Source: Triops longicaudatus (lineage: Eukaryota; Arthropoda; Branchiopoda; Notostraca; Triopsidae). From it: DNA of 64,000 nt. Location: positions 310,001 through 374,000 of the forward strand of contig JAGQDJ010000053.1 of NCBI GenBank assembly GCA_022885665.1. Reading direction: 5' to 3'. Under the pieces are notes generated by a model, which worked only from the letters and a program-made list of their open reading frames with translations, was not told the origin of the DNA and ran no database searches. A program made the translations under genes and the position numbers. Shown here one piece after another: positions 39,821 through 52,500 of the stretch (its first letter is position 1; every line of letters begins with the position of its first letter).

Positions 39821-39961
39821 ATGGCGGCATGTGAGAGTGAAACAATGCAGCGTGTGCCTTTGGTTGTAGTTTTGGGAGCTACAGGAACTGGCAAATCGAA
39901 ACTTGCATTGCAACTAGCAGCTAAGTATGCAGGGGATATTATAAGTGCGGATTCCATGCAG
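39821..39961 (+). CDS. Trit1: tRNA dimethylallyltransferase (TRIT1), coding exon 1
   Basis: This exon encodes residues 1-47 of TRIT1, the MiaA/Mod5-family enzyme that adds a dimethylallyl group from DMAPP to N6 of adenosine 37 in tRNAs reading UNN codons, in the cytosol and mitochondria. The exon contains the P-loop-type GATGTGKS at residues 19-26 and the start of the DSMQ-VYKGLDI motif, split exactly by the intron. The ATG is the first in frame, with an excellent context (aagATGG). The frame stays open upstream for at least 50 bases without another ATG. The donor is CAG|gtaaat, phase 0. Only nine residues precede the MQRVPLVVVLGATG block, so a conventional mitochondrial targeting peptide is not obvious from this start. 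Confidence 0.93.
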
Positions 39962-41275
39962 GTAAATGCAGGAACTTTACCGTAAAATCTGCTGCAAATT
40001 TTTCTCTGTCTACTGACACGCATATTGAGTTTCGTATTAGTATGTTCAGCTATTCACCCCAAAATCAAGGTTATCTTGTTGATAGTGGGTTTTGATTACC
40101 TACGTTTACGCTCATGTGTGTACATATGAACACTCATATGGTCCATAAGCCACTTTGAAAATTACCCTTTCGTGTATTTGTGTATAATAGAACATCTAAT
40201 TTTTATTATACGCCCAAAAATTTGATCCTTTTCAAGTGCCCGCAGGCCAGGACCACGTACTATACCTTAAAGGCGTGAGTCAGCATATGCGTAATCACGC
40301 AGTTTACAACTAGCGACAAAGGAGTGCAAATCTCACGCAAAGCCGAGTACAGTATTAGTTTGCACCCGATTTTGTTTAAGTCACTGTGCTAATTAAAAAA
40401 AAATGGTGCTCCTATTCCCTCAACTTGAGTTTCGCCTAGCTAAGCAAACAAGAGCTTGTTTCGCTGTCTCCATTTTCCAGCTCCCAAGCCACAAAAACCT
40501 GCTTGGTTACCTAGACTAGTCATTAACCATTTCTAAGGGAGTGTGACGCAGAGAAGTTTTGGGTTTCTTGCTGGTTTGTACTGTATGCCAAATTCGAAAG
40601 TAAGGCTCTGTACCCGAAGTGTCAGGTTCAGCACGTGTGAATCCTGTCATCCTATGTAGAATATCGTGTATACCACTTCAGTCTGTCTTTTTGTTCAGAA
40701 AAAAGAAACGAACAAAAAGGTGATAACCTCATTTGGTACGGTCTAACTGATGACAATTCGCTTTTCCCTTTTCAGCAAACACGCGCAAAAGAATCGCAGT
40801 TACACGAATTCTTACTTGCTAATTCTGTACACAAACGAAGAGCCGATACCACTTTGCACGGATACCATCGGAATACTTCAGTGTTTGTGAAACAGAATAA
40901 CCGATATCAAAAGACCACACATGCCATGAGTTAAAACACGCATTTACGTGCGTAGTAACGTAAGAGTAGCGAAAAATAGCACACAACGACGAACAATAAC
41001 GGAATTATTTTGCATCCCGTCTTGTCTAAAATTACAAAGCCTTCTTTAATTTCGTGCACATATATTCATTTTTCGTAACGCTACGGTGTAACTAGACCTA
41101 ATAGTGGTGTAGGGAAATTTACATGTTATCTTGTGGTCGGTTTGGCAGAAATGCTTTCTTCTATCACAAATTCCCAACAGTCAAGTTTTGTGTTCTAATA
41201 TCTATTAAGCATAGTCGAAATTTAGTTGAAATAATGTTAGGAAACCTCAACAGTGTCCACTAAGAATTGTGAGGA

Positions 41276-41302
41276 AATAATAATAATAATAATGATAATA
41301 AA
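41276..41302 (+). repeat. (AAT)n microsatellite
   Basis: A short AAT trinucleotide array, slightly interrupted by one GAT, in TRIT1 intron 1. It is one of very few non-mononucleotide microsatellites in the window. Confidence 0.85.
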
Positions 41303-43481
41303 CATGTAAAAAAAATGTCGTCTAAATATTGGCGTTTTTTTTTGCGATTGGCTCGGACCATTTAGCATGCAATTCCTTCAATTCACGGTTAGGTGAATCA
41401 TAGCCTTAAATGCAGTCCTCTTACTAAACAAAGGGCAGTAATAGTAAAAAAAAAACTTATTCCACAAAACAGTGCACTTTAATTCGATACTAACCTTTAC
41501 AGGGAAAGAAAAAGAAAAATTGCATATTCGGCACTTAACATACCGACACTCAATCCCAGAGTTACAATGTAAGACGAAATACGTGCGATTGCGTGTGTGA
41601 ATTAGAGTACGTAAAAGAACCTAGTCTCCTTTTTTTGGGTGATACTCACACCAAAATGAACACGCCCGATAACAACGCGCTTTTTTACACAATTAGATCT
41701 ATTTAAATAATCTTTTTTGTTACCACGCTGGTAAGAATGATTTCTTTTGAATAACGTCCTGGCAATTTCACATAAAATTTCCGTTTATTCTTATTAGCAT
41801 TGTCTTTCCGTCTCGCTGCAACAATCAAAGCTGATAACGTCCAAAAGTACATGCCCAATCCTATGCTGTCCTGACTCGTCGGTTTCTTTACGCTTGGTAG
41901 TAGAAAAAAAAGTTAGGGAACTTGAGACATGAACTCTAAAGAAGACATACATAACAATGTTAATTAACTCGCTTTCATTCACTCGGCGCTGGTGGTCTTG
42001 TAAGGCCGGCAGTTTATTATATTTAAGGTCGTTATGGGCGTCATAATTGCAATGCTTAATTCTTTCTTTCCTAGACTTTATTATCTGAAAGCTGTTACAC
42101 TTAGTTACACAGAAAGTAAATTACAACATGCCGGGTCTACAGTTCGTTCTTATTTATGACCTAGGAACTTAATCAAGTTAATTAATTGAATCGTTAACTG
42201 TAATTATTTCCGGGATAGCTGTTTTCTGAAAACCATTTATCCAAGTCTACCTGCGATGCTCCAGCTGCTGACAGGGCTCAGGACTCGAAATTTCCAGCAC
42301 TATTCCCCTACATATAGGATTTTCTTGTTTAAGGATTTTTTTTTTGTTCCAGGCGACGGAGCCTCTAAGGTCCGGCTTGTTCTCAGTAAATCGAAACAAG
42401 GCATTCAGAAAAAAATAATGACCATTTTTTGTACTAGTCGAGCGAAGTGATGCTGTTATAACATTCACCAATCTCGACTTTCCAAGTCTCTTCCTTCTAG
42501 ACTGGTTGATGTTGTCCTTCCCAGACCAGAATCCCAAAAATCTTGAGGACTTTCCTTCTCCTTATTTGTATCCTACTCTGTAAGATATGTACGATAATAC
42601 TTGTTCTCTAGGTCCTTCTCTAGAGTCCGTCTTGTTCTTATTATTTTTTAATATAAAAGAACGACTCTTCTTAATACCAAGGGAAAGAAAGAGGTACTCA
42701 GCAGAAATGAAATTTGAAAAAAATGCCTGAGCAAAGGCCGTCAGGAAATTTCATCGCTGAGGCCAAGAATTCCAATATCTCCTTTTCCGAGCTTGGGCTT
42801 TAATTTTTGTTTGCCCGGCTTTATCAGTTTCAAAAACTTAATCTTGTTTCCGTAGGGACCTACAGGCACGTTGAACCCTAGGACTCCCTCAACTTCCACC
42901 CTTTCTCAACCCCACCCACATCATCTTCATCCTAGCTCTTCACGTTTTGACATGTTCCCAACGCAACGATATTTCCTCGTTAGTTACAGCCGACAAAACT
43001 GAACATTGGGCCGCTTGCCAAGCCAGTTCGTCAGTTATGGAGGCGCCGTGGCGTGTAGGAAAAAAGTTTCTTCCTTCGTTTGCAGATAATGATGCGAAGC
43101 TTCGGCTCGTAGGCCTGCTTGGGGAAAAAGTTGAGCTAGTTACTAGGCGCTGGCTTCGCGCTCACAGCGCGTTGGAACGTCAACCGTGTAGAGACACACG
43201 CAGACTGGACTTGGGTCTCCCTACCCGTTCTCTCTCCTTGCTGCAAAGCCTTTACATTCTGGTTTAAAGCTCAAGGTGAAATAGAGCTAAGGAACTTGTA
43301 TATACACCGCATAGTTTGGCAGCAAGCCCACCAGACTGCTTCAAGAATGAGAAAAGGAATTGATAAAAAAGAAACTTTGGGGTATGGAGGTCATTCCTAT
43401 ACGCGAGCTGTGCGGGCCGCCAGACTTTGGAACCTCCGGACTACCTTGGGGTACGTCCACCTGAATAAACGTGATGCGATG

Positions 43482-43497
43482 CCCCCCCCCCCCCCCC
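43482..43497 (+). repeat. Poly-C homopolymer (16)
   Basis: Sixteen consecutive C in TRIT1 intron 1; one of the two longest G/C homopolymers of the window. Confidence 0.95.
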
Positions 43498-45151
43498 TTT
43501 GCTATTCCGTCCTGTGTGTATAAAGCCTGATGACGTAATGACAATCACGAGACGTGGAGCGGCATGCTTCGTTAGACGCCTTTTGGCACGTTTCGGACCC
43601 TCAAAACCGCCCAGCCTGGCAACAGAAATCGTTCTTCATGTGTGTCTAGAGTGTGGGTTTCTCTTGTTGGGCTACCGATTTTTTTCTTTCTTTTAAGTAT
43701 AGGCCTAACTGGTGACTGGTTTGATGTCTGGCATCGATTAGGATGCCTCGTACGCTAAAACGTACGTTTTACTAGAAAATTCCTGACAGGCAATCTTACA
43801 CACGGCCTTGTATCGTAATGTTTTTTTTCGATGTCGTTCTGTCATGAATGGTTTAAGGAAATGCTGTCTGGGAAGCAAAAGTAGAAAAACGGAGGATTGT
43901 CGAGGAAAAAATGGACGTGAATAATTGAGAAGTTTTTTGTATGGGGGGAAAGAGAGAAATGAAACGCGTTCCTAATGAAAAGAGAGAAAGCTGCAACGGT
44001 GACGAAAGACGAAAATTTTATGGACTCGAAGGCTAGAAATGTAACAGTTACTATCTATTTCAAATTAACAATGGTGAGTGGTGTTTTTGAGCTAATATTC
44101 TAATTTGTTTATGTATTATACGCACAGCGTTGTGCTTTCAAAGACCGAGGTGAACTTGGGAGTTGATGCAGTCGCGCATGAAAGATGTGTGCTGTGAACT
44201 TGTAATTGTGCTGCTGAAATTGAAATGGCAGACGTGTAGCACAGCTTCGTTAAGAATTCAAGGAATGTAGGATATTTATGAGAGCACAGTTTTGATGAAA
44301 AGAAGCACGTTCACGTCAGTAAATCTTGCATTAAACTTGCAAGAATAAATGTATATTGCAGTTCCTGGGGTTTTATAAGCGAAAGGCTTTAGTTGCAAAA
44401 GTGACAGCTTAAAGTTATCGAAATGTCAAGTGTTAACACAGAATGAACTACGTTGGTCAGCACTTTACATCTCAGTATGTACTTTTTTACAGATTAAACT
44501 AATATTACGGTGCTCACATATTTGCTTCAAAAAGCTGTGAGTAAAATATACTAAATAGTGTCCTGACTTGTATTTACACCTAGTAAACAGTACATTCTAA
44601 CATTTGCGTTAAGCAATTCATTTTTTGAATCCCGGGATTTCCCTGGGAAACGTTGGAGATTTCTCAAAAGACCCATTGTTTAGACTTGCGGGAAAGAAAG
44701 TTAATTTTTATCTGAATGTGTGGTAAATTATGACCCGAATTCCAAAAAGAGATAAGAGTGGTGATAACCCCCTGAAATTGAAACTAAATTGTAGTCGAGC
44801 CACCTGTTTTCTAGTCTTTAATTAAAGTTATTTGCAGTTGCATATCGAGAAGTTCTCCTACTTTGATAGTGTGGCTAATTTAGACTTTCATTCATTTAAA
44901 AGATCATCATAACACATGTTTCCATTCCTGTCGTTTCAAGGAATTGACGCTATATAGGAGTACCAGTAATATTTTTTAACTCTCTTAAGAAATACTAGAA
45001 AACATCACGAAGTCCGTCAGATTGATGCAAAACTTGCAAAAGTTTCCAAATTTGTACGGGGGAAGGGACACGTATTACGGATATTTTCTGACAAAGTTTC
45101 ATTTGCCTTAATACGAAGCTTCAATAAAGATGTTGTGCCTTATCTTTTCAG

Positions 45152-45289
45152 GTTTACAAAGGTTTGGATATTATCACAAACAAAGTAACGGCTGCCGAAA
45201 AAGCTATCGCTCCGCATCATCTTTTGGACTGTATTTCGCCCTTGTCGCGGTTTACGGTTGTAGATTTCCGAAACAAAGCACTACCAATC
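45152..45289 (+). CDS. Trit1: tRNA dimethylallyltransferase (TRIT1), coding exon 2
   Basis: This exon encodes residues 48-93 (46 codons, phase 0 at both ends). It begins VYKGLDIITNKV, completing the DS-x-Q-x-Y-x-G-LDI-x-T-x-K signature of the MiaA/IPT family, then has the H-H-L-(10)-Y/F-T-V-x-D-F region seen as HHLLDCISPLSRFTVVDFR. The acceptor is tatcttttcag. The donor is weak, ATC|gtatcc, but it is the only one that keeps the family alignment without gaps: FRNKALPI joins INDLLRRSK at the same length as the human protein. The frame runs on past the donor to a stop at 45428, and that read-through is intronic. Confidence 0.92.
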
Positions 45290-45791
45290 GTATCCTTTTA
45301 CTTGGCAACTAAACAAACTTTTCGTAACCCGCCTGTGAGGCTGCTGCGTAAACTTCTTCGCACCAGAAAAGGCTTCCTTGACTTAAAATTCTTTAAAAGA
45401 AACCAAAAAGAAAAGAAGAAAAAGAGTTAGGCGAGTGGCGGACTTTTTTTTTTTTTTTTTTTTTTTTTAAGAAGCGGGGAGGGGGATGTACGGAAGTTGG
45501 ACTGGACCGAAAAAATGCGAAGGGCAGTGCTTTAGCTTTTCTAAAACGTTTATCACGCTAACGAGTCTGGGGGCTGTTTTTCGGCCAAGGTTTATTTTTA
45601 CGATTTTTTTTATTATTGGGACCCGAAGACTGACAGACCTGCAGTTAGCTAGAAGTAGAACTGTGAAGCTGAAATTTTTTTTCCCAGCAGCGTCCAACTT
45701 AGTATCCAAACGACCTGAAAGAGTTGAGCTACGGATTCGATTTCTGCCCTTCTCCTTGACTCAACAAAAATCAACGTAATCTCGTTATTAG
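45290..45791 (+). other. Trit1: TRIT1 intron 2
   Basis: A 502-base GT-AG intron (gtatcc ... ttattag), phase 0. It contains a run of 25 T at 45444-45468, followed by a G-rich stretch. Open frames across it are extensions of exon 2 or chance. Confidence 0.88.
45444..45468 (+). repeat. Poly-T homopolymer (25)
   Basis: Twenty-five consecutive T within TRIT1 intron 2. On the minus strand it reads as poly-A and could mark the tail of an old retroposed insertion, but no element body or target-site duplication is evident beside it. Confidence 0.9.
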
Positions 45792-46411
45792 ATCAATGAT
45801 TTATTGCGTCGCTCGAAAATGCCGGTCATAGTGGGTGGGACCAATTATTACATCGAATCTTTATTATGGCAAGTGCTCATGGCGGGAGAAACGGAGCCAA
45901 GAGATGAGCTGTTGTTCGACCAGGACCAGCACAAGGAGCGGGACAGGGCTACGGCGTCGGGGAAACGGAAATTGTCCACTGCCAATGCGAGTTTGCAGGA
46001 CGAGGTCGGACAGCAGGTAGCGGGCCCGGTCGGGGAGAACGATGGCCCAACAGTTGGAACAATCCCCGGCCCTGGTAGTGACAAGAATGAAGAAGACAAG
46101 GAGGCTCCCCCGGCGCCCAAATTGGCACGCCAAGAACTCGAGATCAAGTGTCAGACAAACGAGAGTGCCGATTTTAGCCAGAGCAGTTCCGGTCTCGTGT
46201 CGCTGCACGAAGCCCAGCCAGCACCAGCAGCTCAATCCACCGAAGAAGTTGAATTGTTGGTCGAACGCCTTCAGACCAAGGACTTGATTGTCTCGCCAGA
46301 CGGCGGAGAACTCGAATCTTTCAGCTCGCCTCAACTCCATGCCCTGCTCCGTCACATTGACCCAGATTCCGCAGCCAAACTGCATCCCAACAATCGGAGA
46401 AAAATTATTCG
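45792..46411 (+). CDS. Trit1: tRNA dimethylallyltransferase (TRIT1), coding exon 3, with a large insertion
   Basis: This exon encodes residues 94-299 plus two bases of codon 300. It opens INDLLRRSKMPVIVGGTNYY, the conserved (I/V)VGGTxYY motif at 107-113, followed by IESLLWQVLM. After that come about 151 residues rich in E, D, S, P, A and Q with no predicted fold, then the conserved LHALLRHIDPDSAAKLHPNN block. In human TRIT1 the same two blocks are separated by only about 26 residues, so roughly 125 extra residues sit inside the catalytic domain. Part of the insert (KRKL, about 153) could be a nuclear localisation signal. The exon ends CG|gtgagc in phase 2, a strong donor. The conserved downstream part (SLQVFEETG onward, the anticodon-loop-recognising part and the zinc finger) is not here. 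Confidence 0.93.
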
Positions 46412-49400
46412 GTGAGCGTTGCCTTTTGTTGCATTCCTTAGCAATGGTCTTTTCTTTTCTAAATGGTCTCCTTACACAGCAAGAGGAAAGAAAAGGAACT
46501 CATTGTTTTTCCTTCGCATTGCGCAAATCTCGTCCAGTCTGCGACCTCAGGCGAATTTTTGAAACTTTCAAGGAATTTTTTTTTCTTAAGAGCTAAGGTA
46601 GTTGTCTCTTTTGGTTTGGCTTTTTACTTTCGTTGTGTGCCGGCATATGTTTAAAAGTCGGCTCAAGGGGAACCTCCTCATAAGGGACCGGGAAATTTGC
46701 ATTTTCCGTCTTATTATCATTCGTGAAGGGAGAATCTAGACTGCACTAGGAGGTTAGGATAGGTTAGGAACGCGCGTAAGGGGTGGCACGACTTCCGAGT
46801 TGTGTCCGTCGAGACTTACGGCCAAGAGAAGACAGACTCGTCAATATGGTCGGTTTTCAGACATGCTAAGCATACTGGAAAAGCATTAGAGTACCCAACA
46901 ATGCTACTTTGCCCCGAAGTTAGACGCTGGGCAAATGTTTCGCTTGAGGTGGTCGAGCTTCACGTTCTTGTTAGTTGCGTCAATCAGAAAATGAAGGTTG
47001 AGACAGCCGAAAGCGATACCCAGAAAAAAGAACGCTTTCTACATCAGACAAGAGGAAAAAAACTGGAAAGGGCCTCTGTATGCCCTGCTATTACAAATTG
47101 ACGGTAATGGCGTTATTATTGAAATGAAGTCATCAAAAAGATCGATTTGTATTTGATATGTTATTTAACTTCGCTTTTAATGTTGGTGTTTTACACGTCC
47201 AACGGGGGTTTTCATTTAACAATTTTTAAGAGACGTATTATGCGTCCCTTCTGGCTACCATTTGATTTATTGTGGTTTCATTATTTGTATAGCCGTGTTT
47301 CGGAAGTTTAGCCGAGGAATATTAGGTCTGGTGCGGTGGATGTCAAGGTCTGCGTCGGAACGTTCGTAGATAAATCGAATGAACTTGAAACTCGTTCAGC
47401 AGGATGTTGTGAAACGTGTCAGCTGACGCTTTCAAAAGTTGGGCGGGGAAGCTTCTAGCTTTTTTAAAATCTTTCGGAAATCCAGCTGGTGCTAACTTTT
47501 ATTATCTGTCCTTACCAAATCTCGATTTTGGAGAAGTTTATCACTTTTATACAATAAAATCTAAGTGGAGTTTTAAGGTTGGATTTAAGGGTGCGGCGCC
47601 GTCTTATCCAAGGGTAAGCCGATGGTTCGGGGTGTAAAGGGCACGTGTTTAGGTAGCCCCGGACACCCCAACTCCCAACTGTTATAATCTCAGAAAGGAA
47701 CACCCTAAAACAGGTGTTTCCAAGTGGAGGCCCGGAGTCTGGGTGATCTGAGAGGGAGGTAGGGCTAATTAAGCTCTAAAGGGGAAAAAAAAGGTTGGAT
47801 TTTGATAAGGAAGGAATGTACTAGACGTGAGTGCTAGAAGACATCGTTTTTTTTTTCTTGCCATGCTGTGTAACTGTATAATGGACACAGCTTTATTTGA
47901 TTACGCCCTGATAAAAGAGCGCAAGCCTTCAAAACCTTTCGTACTTGGGAAAGAAGAGAGGAAGGAGTAGTAGGGCCAAAAAAGAACAAAAGAGAACAAA
48001 TGTCAAGAAAAATGGGAGCAGTCTGGGCGCCACTTGGGCATGATAACTGCCTTTAGATTAGCTTAGCCATTGATGGAAGTTCTCCAGACACTTTTTTATT
48101 GCTGCGTCTGTCTTTTCATAGTTGCTTGTTTTTGGGGCCATTACGCGTTTCCGTTACTCAGCCCAGGAATCACCATTTGCCAAAATATCAAGGAAACTTT
48201 TTTTTTAGTAAAGGAATGAAAGGGGGAAAAATATGTGCGTTGCCCATGCAAAAACAATAGCCATAATTTTCAAGTTTTTCCTTACGTGTTTGTAATTTGT
48301 AGCGTAATTGAAATATTTCTTTTTAGTTTCTATGTTTCTGAATGCAAAAAAATACTTCACACCGTTTTAAAAGACTATTATATTAAATATTTCTTCTAGG
48401 ACAATCTTTGAAATGCTTTGGGATATTTTCCAGAATTCCAACCGTACACTGGGAAGAGGCTTGTGTGTAATTTATTTCGTTATCTTTTGAGGACATTTGA
48501 AGACAAACGTTAGATAATAGAGAAATCTTCACCTATGAGTTAAAGTTTCTCAGCTTAGTTTACTAGTTAATTAAAAGAATTGGGAGATTATGAAAAACGT
48601 CACGAAAGCTGACAGTCTTTTTTCATGCGTTGTGGGAGTAATAGTAGTGGAGCGATTCATCGAAATTTTGCTGATAAGGCGAGTTGCATATGTGTGTATT
48701 GTATCTGAGAACACGTGAGGGGTTGTTCACAGCAAACGTTGTCAAGGGAAAAAGAAAAGTGTTTTGTGTATCACGTGTCAAGGTGTTGGGTACGAAGGTT
48801 ATTTAGATTAGTTCACACTAAAGCTTATGTACACTTAGCTGCCTTCGAGTCGAAGCAATGAAGAACTATTTTAAGTCAATTTCAACAAAGCTTTTCTTTC
48901 ATTCGAAAGATAGAGCGGGCATGATACTTCCTTAAGAACAATAGAAATGTTCCTTACGCATAGGCTTGAGCTGTTATGGCGTCTATCATAAAAAAACGTG
49001 TGTTTATAAAACAAGTATATGGTAAAAACGTTATTTGAACACTTTTCTAATTAATTAAAAGGTAATTTTAATTATTCATAATGTATTGTACAAAAACGTT
49101 CCTGTTGCAGTGAAGTAAGATACGGGCAAAATGTGAGAATCCATGCTTAACGTCGCGGGTTTTAATCATAGGCTCATCGTCTAACATGCCCCTTATGTAA
49201 AAACATATTTATCCCTTATGAAGACATACGGTTCTCTCAAGTGTTTAATTAATCGAACCGAAAATAGAAGATTTCGAGATAAAATAAATTAAGTAACTTG
49301 CCGTTTAACTTGTGCTTTTCTCGTAAAGAGTCACCTCGTGAGAAATATGTTTTCCAGCAGGAAACCAAAGGAAAACCATTTAAGGTCCGTACCGGGACCT

Positions 49401-52400
49401 ATAGATTAGACGTAAATGTCCTTACAGGTCTTTTAGCTCTCGGGGAGATCAGTACCGTGTAAGGGATTGTCCGAATACGTAGGTATTATCACTCAGTGAA
49501 ATCGAGTCCAGTAGCAATGTGTTAATGACTTGACCTTTAACTTACGGTAATAATCCGTTCCACTGATAAGAGCAAATTTTGAAGCACATCGTATGTCTCT
49601 TTTTTATTCAGCTCAATATTACTTCCGAACTTGTTCTGGAGCCTTGGATTTTTAAAATATTTATCTATAATGTGACTGCAGTTTTTTGCCTTCTGACAGC
49701 TTACAAGTGTGAAATTATTCTCAGATTTTTTTTTTTTTTTGCGCTAGCATGCGGAACTTAAGTGTTTTGTTCTAATGTTATCGTGCAGCTTTACAAAGTT
49801 GAAACGAGATGTAAGTTGTCAGGAATGCTCTAATGTATTCCGCTTATTATCTTTTTTTATTCGGTATTTTTTTCTTCGTCTTATAAGTAGAAGACCGTTA
49901 TGGTTGTGGAATTGCATGGTTTCATTGTTCCGTGATCGTGGAATTTTATCAGCTACTTCGCAAAATTCCCAGAGGGCAGGGCTGTCAGTTTGCTTGACTT
50001 AAAGAGCAGTTAGGCCATCATGAAGGAAACAGGTTCGCAATCTCACTTACTTGAATTCATTAATCCAGCCTCTAAGAAAGGAAAATGAGGAACCGTACCG
50101 TGACGAAGTGAATAGTGTCCCCTCAAAATTTTGTCGTATGTCGAGTTTTCGGTATACTGTTCACTCCATTTTTCTCCCCCGAAGCCTAAAGAGCATTATT
50201 GCTGCATTTCTTCACAAGTTGATTGTCCCCAGTGCACCTTCATCAGTTAAGATAAGTCCACACAATTATCGTGATCGCAGTGCACTTCCTGTGCGGGAGG
50301 ATCCAAAGTTTTGAGTGTTTTGTTGGGTATTCCCAAGAATGCGACCAATGACCCAAACGTGAATATACTCAAAGAGAATGCAAGTAGATTCAGATAAATT
50401 CATTCATTGGCACTTTCATAAGTTGTATTTTTCTTGAAGATGAGCTTTTTTGTTCAATACAGAATAATTCAGTCAATTTCAAATGTAAGACTTCTAACCC
50501 GATTAAATTGAAATAAATTCGAAGGGGAAAAGGTTGAAATTTAGCAAATGCACTCATGTTTTCAACGTTAAAAGTCTATGAGAACCAAGACAGAATAGTG
50601 AGTCTCATTTGTTGGAACCCCCTTTCCTAGGAAAAGAACGCATTATAACGTCTCCAACGTAATGTTCTTATCATGCGGAAGTTCGGAGAGATTTTCAATA
50701 CATATATTTATCTGAAATCGACTCGTTTCCAAGTTAATTGGAGGCAGTTCAGTCGTTTCTAAACCGCGACAGTTAAAACCTGAAACAACGATTTTCAAAT
50801 AAAATTCACTTGAAATGAATTTGACAACATTTTACCCTTAACATTGTAAACTTATTTTGCCTATTAAAACGAGGTTCACCTGATTCTGATGGTGAATGTT
50901 GCTTACATTAAATACAAAGTTAACTTCAACGTGACCCATCTTTGTTATGAACAATCCAATGTGGTAGCCTTATAAAAGAGCTAGATTTAGTCAAGTACCT
51001 CGTATGGGATCAAGTATTTGCGAAAAATATTATACACAAGACAAATAGTTTACTCTGCCCTCCTATTTTCGTTTTTGGTCTTCCTTTTATTCAAATTCCG
51101 ATTAGCGTAAAAATCGCGGTCCTGAAGGGGACGCCTAAGAAAACCTTTGCTTTATGGTCTCTATTTATTGGGATTCTTGTAAGTAGAAAAAGTGGAAACA
51201 AAGTTTTATAGCAGGCCGTATACGGGAAAAAGGGGTTAAAAACCCTTGGAGAAAACTTTTGTCCCACGCCGTCTTTCAGACCTGAGCAAGTTGGGGGGGG
51301 GGGGGGGGAGGGCAGCCTACTTTTGTTTGTCCACATTTCGATGCCGTGTGGGAAAAAAAGGTAGATACTGGAAGAAAGTGAGAAGTGTTTGGACTGTCTT
51401 CTCGTCTGGGGGGCGACTATTTTTCGAGAGGAAAAGAAGAAACTCGAGAGGATCCCGACCAATATCCCGCTGAGGTGATGACAATGGACTGTGAAGGTCG
51501 GAAAATGGATTGGGTCGTATTTTTTATTTATTTTTTGTCCCCTGACCTCACCCAACGTTTATTTATTTATTTGCCTTTCTCTATAACTAGCGGGATTCTT
51601 GTTATGTTCCTCGCACTAGCAGAGGTTCGGTGAAAGATTTTTTTTTCATTTTCTTTATTCGGGTAATTTATTTTCTTCTCGTAAGTTTTCTTTTTAGTAC
51701 GGAATTTTTGTTACTGTTTTTTTTTTGACTCCTATAACATTGTCATACACCAGGCTGATAAGAATGCAGAAACTTGCGCTTTTATTTATGGTACTTCGGG
51801 TAGAAAGCGGTATACCATATCTTGTATTTTTTTCTGTTGTTGTGCTGTTATCTTGTGTCATTTGTGCAGTGGTGCCTGAGCATACAGTTGCAATTCTGTT
51901 CAGTAGTTATGGAACTCATTTTATGGTGAGCTTTTCTCTCACCCTATGCTTCGCTTATTAACGGCTGCTTTTATTGAGGCTTATTTTTTCATTAAACATT
52001 AAGCATGAGCTAGTATTGATCACTCTAATGTTTTCAGCTGTGCTTTAAATAGGGTCTTGCTGTAATGGTGCGTGGTAATTAGTGTCGTGTCATTGGCGGA
52101 AAAGGACTAACCTAACAGTTACAGTACTTTTAATTTCAAATGTACTATTACATTACGTATACATTATTGTACAGTATTGATATTCCAAGTGCATTTTCAA
52201 AATAACGTATTACTTTGCTGTTTTTTTTTTTGCTAATATAACTTATCTTTTTTAATTTATGTAAATATATTTGTAGAAATAAAAGTAAAAACTAATGTCA
52301 GTATATTTGTATTTTATATTTTAAGCACAAAGTCGTAGTAAAGCAGAGAAGTATGATTCTAGGAAAAGTTTTTTTTACATAGCTTATCACAGGCAAATTA

Positions 52401-52500
52401 TGCACGGTTAAGCACCATTAAGCCATGAATTACTCACATGATTTTTTGTTTGTTTTATTTAAGAATGAATTACTCGTATTATTTGTCCCGTTTGACCTAT
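46412..52500 (+). other. Probable TRIT1 intron 3, first part; no further exon found
   Basis: This follows the donor of TRIT1 exon 3. Good acceptor-like sites at 48400, 49614 and 50468 were translated in the required phase and none gives the expected continuation of the family (S-L-x-x-F/Y-E-x-T-G). Open frames of 60-100 codons (for example 46802-47101) show no domain. Short TTAGG-like motifs occur at about 46751-46768 and a run of 16 G at 51293-51308. Nothing else was recognised. Confidence 0.55.
51293..51308 (+). repeat. Poly-G homopolymer (16)
   Basis: Sixteen consecutive G in the stretch downstream of TRIT1 exon 3. Confidence 0.95.

Larger units (their letters stand above)
39962..45151 (+). 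other. Trit1: TRIT1 intron 1
   Basis: A 5190-base phase-0 GT-AG intron, starting gtaaat and ending ttatcttttcag. It contains an (AAT)n microsatellite at about 41276-41302 and a run of 16 C at 43482-43497. A somewhat GC-richer patch at 42850-43700 holds several overlapping open frames of 65-106 codons without recognisable domains. No nested gene was recognised. Confidence 0.9.

Noticed and set aside
42947..43696. Series of frames in TRIT1 intron 1 resembling a small mobile element
   Set aside because: No reverse transcriptase or transposase motif, terminal repeats or target-site duplication could be seen.
48400..48480. Acceptor plus open frame tested as TRIT1 exon 4 (TIFEMLWDIF...)
   Set aside because: The phase fits and an F-E pair is present, but the expected S-L-x-x-F-E-x-T-G and all later motifs are absent.
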